A stretch of DNA of 64,000 nt from Hepsetus odoe. Lineage: Eukaryota > Chordata > Actinopteri > Characiformes > Hepsetidae. The stretch lies in NCBI GenBank assembly GCA_017165825.1, contig CM029382.1, forward strand, positions 22,752,941 to 22,816,940, read 5' to 3'. Position numbers and translations under genes: made by a program. Shown one piece after another: positions 58,386 through 64,000 of this stretch; position 1 is the stretch's first letter, and each line of letters begins with the position of its first letter. The notes under the pieces were generated by a model. It made no database searches. It had not been told where the DNA came from and saw nothing but the letters and a program-made list of their open reading frames with translations.

Positions 58386-59085
58386 TTAACGTCTGTCTTA
58401 AAGTAAAACTTTTCTCTGAATTTTTCAGCAAAGCAGCTTTACAGATTCTGGTCCGTTCCGATTCCCAATTGGTGAAGTTGAGGGTGACCGAGGTGAGGAA
58501 AAAAAACCCCAAACAGGAGGAAGAAACCTTGGGAGTGGTGGTTCTGATACAGTGGGTGAAGCTTTTGTTATTTTGTTATAGTGGCAGTAGCTCATGCATA
58601 TGATCCAGTTTGATGTAGCTGATCTGAAGTTCAGGTGAGGAGAGAAATCTGTTGGTAGAAGTTTCGTCAACTCGGTGGAGTAGCTGGTATGGAGTTCAGG
58701 AAACCCTCACGGTGATCGATGGACTTGACTGGAAGGCCTTTGCTTTCCAGAAATGCCCGAGCTGTCCAGCGTACAGGTGGTGAACAGCCGTCCATCTCAA
58801 ACAGAGAGAAAGGAGTTAGATCTGTTTTGGACTCACATTGTAAAGACCATGAATTTATAGAGTGCACTATTAAGACTCAGGCAAACTCACTATTACAGCC
58901 TGACGAGACAGGTCAGAACGAAGGGTCTTACACGAGAGCACCCTGAGACGCTGGCGTCCCCCCACACCACCGTCAACAAACCTGAGTGACTGCATGAGAG
59001 TGGTAGACCGGCAGCACCAACATCTCAGTTTACTGTAATTCTTTGTATCCATTAAATCCTGGATCTGCACCTTTTAACAAATAGG
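58386..59085. other. Unassigned sequence outside the right arm
   Basis: The first 60 bp ('agcagctttacagattctgg', 'gattcccaattgg') resemble 46070-46110 in the spacer, so a shared dispersed repeat starts here. No gene recognised. Confidence 0.45.
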
Positions 59086-59089
59086 ACAA

Positions 59090-59245
59090 TTAATTAGCCT
59101 GCGGTACTATGGATCAAGAAGTTGCAGGTTTGAATCCCACATCTAGCACTCCCTGAACAAGACCCTTAACCCTGAATTGCTCCAGGGGGACTGTCCCTGT
59201 AATTAGGAAATGGAGTTCATTCTGGATAAATGCCACAAATGTAAA
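59090..59245 (+). repeat. tRNA-headed SINE
   Basis: Reverse-T-loop-like 'gcaggtttgaatcccacat' (B box), then 'gacccttaaccctgaattgc' and a 3' end 'aaatgccacaaatgtaaatg'. Confidence 0.6.
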
Positions 59246-59249
59246 TGTA

Positions 59250-60110
59250 ATTACTGAGAGTGTGTCTGAGTCCTAGGCAGTAGCTTGAAGTCTTGTTCAT
59301 AACTGGAGATAAGCTTGGCGAGATTCTCATAAGCAGGCCGTTTAGGGCTTTGTAAGTAAGTGAAATTTTATAGTCGATGCGGAAATTCCACGGGAAGCCA
59401 CTGAAGTCTGGATAATATCAGACGAACGTGATCAAATATTCTAGATCTAGTGAGGACTCTAGCTGCTACGTTCTAGACTAACTGGAGTTCATGAAGGCTC
59501 TTACTGGAACATCCTGACAACAGGGCATTACATGAACCTAGTCTTGAGGTGATAAATGCATGTATCGATATTTCTGCATCATGTAGTGTGAGTGAGCTTC
59601 TAAGTTTAGCAATGTTTCTAAGGTGAAGGAAAGCTATTTGAGCAATGTTTCCAATGTGTGTATCCAGATATAGATTGTAGTCAATTGTGACACCCAAGCT
59701 ATTGACAGCAGGTTTAAGATTAACTGTAAAATTAGGAAAATCTAGCATTAAACCTGAATGTTTGTCTCTAGCAATTTTGAGACCTAGCAAAAGAATTTTT
59801 CTGTGAAATCCACTTTTATTTTTCTTATAAAATCCTCAGTTTTTTTAAATTTGAGTTTATCTTCTGTTTTGCTAAAATATGAAAATTATGTGTCATCAGC
59901 ATAACAGCTGATTCCAGGTTTCTGGATTACTGAACCCAGAGGGAGCATGTGTCATATGAAAAGTAGGGGACCTAAAACAGAGTCCTGCAGGACTTCATAA
60001 CTAACCTATGTACAAACTGAAAATTCATCATTCACAAAGGCTGAATAACTTCTATTATAAATTCTTTTGGCACATAGTCCAGCTTGAGAGATGAGTTTGA
60101 TGAAGGCATG
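59250..60110 (-). mobile_element. CR1/Rex-like LINE fragment
   Basis: Minus strand encodes 'VNSLGVTIDYNLYLDTHIGN' and 'AFITSRLGSCNALLSGCSS'. The rest, including 'gtgtcatcagcataacagc' and 'gagtcctgcaggact', is typical of the same family. Homologous to 48781-49199. Confidence 0.7.
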
Positions 60111-60114
60111 ATTA

Positions 60115-61555
60115 TTACCGGCATGACCTCTTTAAGTAGTCTGCTTCCAGAATTGGCGTAGACTCTAAATCAGGTCTTAACTTGGAAAATGTCAGTGACT
60201 CATCTGCACAGTCATACAGTTTTCTTTCAAACTGGAACGGCAATAATTCTGCTGGATTAACTGTTGTGTATCTTTTAAGATTCACATCTGGAAATGTAAG
60301 CAAGAATGAATATTGGAAACCTCTCCCTTCTGTTAAAGCAAATCTGCTGTTCTCAATCAGCTCTATGAATTCATGATGGGAGTAAATAACTACTGGATAC
60401 CCCATCGTCAGTACTGAAACCTTTTCTCAATGCTGCTAAACCCTGATAGCATGGTGGCCTGCCTGACCCATTTCATTCAGTTTAGTGCAATAATAAGCTA
60501 TTGCTCTTTATTTCTCCCATTACACGTCTTGTGCATCAATACTGCTGATACAAAACACTGCAATTAGTAAAATACACATAAAAAGGTTTTTCCTTAATCT
60601 GGTGCAGCTATAGCACTGGTGCTGCTCCTTCTGTCCCTATCACCTCACTCCAAGCCATTAGGCTAGCTCTCAGTCCTTCTAAGCAATTCTTCCTCATTTT
60701 CTCATCCTGATATTTATCAGGAATCATAGTACATTCTAACCTGGGTTCTCTCGTTTTTGGAATCTGTGTTGAAATAAACGTTCCTCTGTACTGTTAATTG
60801 AACTGGAGCAGTCACTGGTATTAGCTGCACTTGTCCCAAGAATCCTACTGTCCTAAGGAACGTTCCTGACCTGGGGAGATCAATGGCCTAATTGAATTTA
60901 GACATGTGTAACAAGCTCCAATGTCAACATCATGGGTGTGTTTTTGCCATTTACCTGAACCTGCAGTGTTGGTTCCTCATCAGCTCCTCTGTTGGCAGTA
61001 AGAGCTGACCCTCCTCTGTAGGACTCTCTGTGCCTCCCTAGCATCGTTAGTCCACCCCAGTAATTCACGTGGCATTTTGATTTGGTCCAGGCCAGGCAGG
61101 GTTCCGATTCCCTCTTGTCTAGAGTTGTCCTCAATTTGGGTTTTGCTGTAATTGTTCTTGACCCAGATTTTGAGAAGCCAACCAGGTCGTACCTCCCTGA
61201 ACTCCAGGTGCCTTCCATGGATTTTCTGGAAATCTGCTTTGGGTGTGTCCTGCTTGTCCACACCCCCAGCAAACTCATTACACATTGATACCTGGAAAAG
61301 AAGGAGTTGTTGACTGTGACAGATGTTGGACCCCATTCACTTGCTGACTCAGGTGATGCAGGATTTGCTGTCACTGGTATTTGAGATGCCTGGACATTCT
61401 TCTCTTCAACAACTGCAGCTTGATTATTTCCCCCCTTTTTCTTAGCTTTTCTGTGAGTTCTGCCAGTGGGAGCGCTGCCACCTTTCTCAGCACTTCTCCT
61501 TCTTGCTCTTTGGTTCTCTTTTCAGTCTGTCTGTATTTGTCCACAGCATGAACTA
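60115..61555 (-). mobile_element. Endogenous retrovirus remnant between C and D
   Basis: Minus strand copy of the retrovirus at 29640-34260, shortened. RNase H-side sequence (60115-60405, 'FPDVNLKRYTTVNPAELLPF') is followed after a deletion of most RT by protease-side and late gag sequence (60780-61550, 'VQVNGKNTPMM'). It keeps a late-gag stretch of a few hundred bp that the left copy lacks. Frameshifted and inactive. Confidence 0.75.
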
Positions 61556-61559
61556 CAGA

Positions 61560-61843
61560 TGCAGATGAGACCCTGCTCTCATGTTAAATATAGAAGCAGA
61601 ACAACATTAATTAATACTTTTTAATTGTTCACTGAGTATTTTGTATATGAAAGGGGAGAGAAGAGGTGGTAGATCATTTCATAGTTTGGTTAAAGCTATG
61701 TGGGTGGATGACTGGAAATGTCCTTTTTTTATATTTTATTTTGAGCAACTACCAATCGTCTGTTGTTCTGAAGAACAACCTAAAAAAGGAACTTTACTAC
61801 AAGTCAATATTTCTGTAATTGAATACTTACACATTTTGTTACA
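61560..61843 (+). repeat. Boundary repeat on the 3' side of copy D
   Basis: 'gcagatgagaccctgctctc' through 'cacattttgtt' matches the repeat at 53480-53834, abutting the retroviral remnant. Confidence 0.65.
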
Positions 61844-62115
61844 ATTTCTTTTGGGTTCACTGCTTTGACATTGGATTGTCTGAACCAAACTTCTGTCTCA
61901 GGAGGAGCTCAACATCTATGAAGGTGGAGCTTGGCTTGTAGAAAGACCTGAGATGATGTTTGGCAGTGATTTGATTGGTGCTCCAGTTTGTCCAATTTGA
62001 ATTTAATCAGGTGAAGGGATGAATTTAGATTAAATTTAAATGATGACTCTGATTGCTAGGGGATAGCAGTGACCAAATGATAAAACTTAAGAAAGAGAAA
62101 AGCGGGGGGGAAATT

Positions 62116-63458
62116 TCAGTCATCCACAGTGGAAATTTTGATACAGCCTGCCCTGCTCATCTGAAGAAGGCACAGAACCAGTTCCTCTTATTGAGGATTG
62201 TGCCTTTGTGTGAGGGGAAAGAAGAAGATATATTTTACATTAGATATTGTATTTTACACCTTAGTTACCGGAGCTCTCTAAAGTCTGTTCTAGATAAATG
62301 AATTGTGTAGTGATGTGATACTCACCAGCCAGGACATTCTCTATAGTAGGTTCTCCACCAAGAACATTTGATGGATATTCAGCTTCAGTGGAGCCTTTAA
62401 TGCCAGTAACTTCCATCTCATTATCTGCAGAAGTGCCTATTTTTCACAAATTAAACATTAACTGCAACATAAAAAAAACAATACAGTTGTTCCAAAATGA
62501 CTGAAAAAATGATGTTCCACTGGGTGTAATTAACACATACATTAACTTTCTCTAAAGGCTTATTTTTTTCTGTAAAAGAAAATTAAGAAATGGTCATTTG
62601 TGTGTGTGTATAAGCAGATCACACTGATTTACATTACATTCGTGTGCAGAGAATCATTTACAGTTTTCAAGACACTGAACTATCAGAACCAGCGGCAGGA
62701 TTTCCGCCAACGAACTGGACACGTCTCGACCAACAGTGCTGATCATCTTGAGATTTAAATCACAGCTCACTTTGTAAAATGGGGCACATGGAAACTCTAC
62801 ATCTTATTGTCTACTTTCTATAAGGTAGAAATGCCTTCATTCATCAACCAGCAGGTTTAAAAAGAAAACACCCTTACCTTCATGTTGATGTGACTGGAGG
62901 GATAGCTCCTCTTAGTACCTGTCAGAGAAGAAACACAGTTGCACATCATGTTCTGTCAGGACAGACCTGAAAGTTTGCTCCTCATGTTGGCCAGGAGGCA
63001 CAAAACATTTAAGTAAAGGTAAATGAACATTTTCATCAAGCACTTTGGCATCTGTTTCCTCCAAAGCTCCACTCAGAGTCACCCCAAAACCTGGAGAATA
63101 TCAAACCTGCAGTTTGATATTGTGGAGTGAATATAGTGAAATGTGTCCTTATAAATGTGAAGCTATTTTTCAAAAGTGTTTAACTACTGGAATGTGCAGA
63201 GTACTGGTTAAATTCCTTCCTGGAGGAAAGCAGCTGAAATAAAGAAAAATAGAGTTCTGAAATTGACCTGATGTTGTCGGATCATTAAATCTCTACAAAC
63301 GCTGGGTCGAGTGTGATGGACAGAACTGCAGAATAAAGAAAGAAAGTTTAAGATTTATAATCTTACACTCTCCCCGCGGTCTGGCCCTGTAGAATAGAAC
63401 ACCAGTCCTGAGGTGTCTGTGATGGATGGGATCCCGTCACTTTACCCTTAGAGGACAT
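62116..63458 (-). pseudogene. FSIP2-like copy D (broken)
   Basis: Minus strand. Exon 1 is at 63367-63458, 92 bp instead of 105, so out of frame. Exon 2 is completely missing: intron 2 sequence passes into intron 1 sequence at about 63290 ('cattaaatctctacaaacgc'). A damaged exon 3 is near 63180-63240 and only scraps of exon 4 remain near 62880-63000. Exon 5 is at 62326-62424 at normal length. Exon 6 is at 62116-62203, having lost 28 bp including the Cys cluster. Homology stops about 60 bp upstream of exon 1, so the promoter is gone too. Confidence 0.8.
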
Positions 63459-63539
63459 CTGGAAAAAAGAGAAGAAAACCTTATAGACCACCATCCATGT
63501 GAGGGATGAATCTCTGCACATGTTCTACAACTCTTCCGT

Positions 63540-63860
63540 TCTACAGTTCATAAATTAAAGCTGCTGCTTTTGGATCAGGTGGGATCTGGAGCCGCCACAT
63601 TCCTTTGTCCCCCATATGGGGTTACTTGCTTCACTTCTTTATCTGAGAACCCCCCTGCATGACCTTTCTTTGCCCATCTTCCACCTACTATAAACACTCT
63701 TCTGGCCTAAGTGCCTGTTGCACATATCTGCGTTAACTCAACCAGAAACCAGATAACATAGGAATGAAGAGGGGGTTTGTCTCACAGTTACAAAAAAAAT
63801 CTTCTTTACTATAAGAGTGATCTTAATAATAGTACAGAGTTCTTTAATTTTCCATCACAG
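63540..63860. other. Unassigned sequence
   Basis: No gene or clear repeat recognised right of copy D. Confidence 0.45.
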
Positions 63861-63864
63861 TTGC

Positions 63865-64000
63865 CTTCAATGGAACACCTTCCAGAAGAGAGTTACAGTA
63901 GTCCAGCTTAGAGATGACCAGGGAATGAACCAACAGCTGGGTTGCCTGGGTGGTGAGGAAAGGACAGATTCTTCTAATGTTGAAGAGAAGGTGTCTGCAG
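63865..64000 (+). repeat. Dispersed repeat (partial at window edge)
   Basis: 'tacagtagtccagcttagag' and 'ggttgcctgggtggtgagga' match the repeat at 34255 and are typical of a common fish element. Continues beyond the window. Confidence 0.6.

Overview
Vertebrate nuclear DNA, almost certainly a teleost fish. The evidence is split genes with GT-AG introns, a phosphodiesterase 2A gene, fish-type L2, RTE and CR1/Rex-like LINEs, tRNA-headed SINEs, Tc1/mariner and Ty3/gypsy remnants and dense microsatellites. Species cannot be fixed from sequence alone. Two runs of N (7759-7992 and exactly 500 N at 49200-49699) are assembly gaps.

Left part (1-23 kb): the 3' two-thirds of pde2a on the + strand. Sixteen coding exons from 895 to 19643 join in frame into 557 codons that cover GAF-B and the whole catalytic domain. 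Exons for the N-terminus and GAF-A lie left of the window. Its introns hold several unrelated minisatellites, a LINE inserted inside one of them, a degraded Tc1 copy, SINEs and a solo LTR with a clear target-site duplication.

Right part (24-64 kb): a mirror-arranged cluster of a small multi-exon gene family. Its N-terminus resembles the N-terminal motif of fibrous sheath-interacting protein 2 (FSIP2), a sperm-tail protein. Two copies look intact: B (+, 37442-39761) and C (-, 54181-56500), each six coding exons and 482 codons. They sit in the arms of a large inverted repeat (about 35330-44241 and 49700-58385) that is nearly identical apart from scattered SNPs, a 54-bp tandem duplication and an indel of about 175 bp. 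Flanking pseudogenes mirror this order: fragment A' (-) and copy A (+) on the left, copy D (-) on the right. Remnants of one endogenous retrovirus lie between A and B, inside both arms, and between C and D. The spacer holds satellite DNA, an RTE LINE and the 500-N gap.

The B and C promoters carry a TATA box with two perfect cAMP-response elements just upstream and a third about 300 bp further out, a layout expected for CREM-driven spermatid genes. This agrees with the FSIP2-like protein motif. Each gene unit is also bounded by inverted repeats of about 340 bp. A palindromic, possibly testis-expressed, amplified gene family is the most interesting content; the gap at the palindrome centre means an assembly artefact must be excluded.
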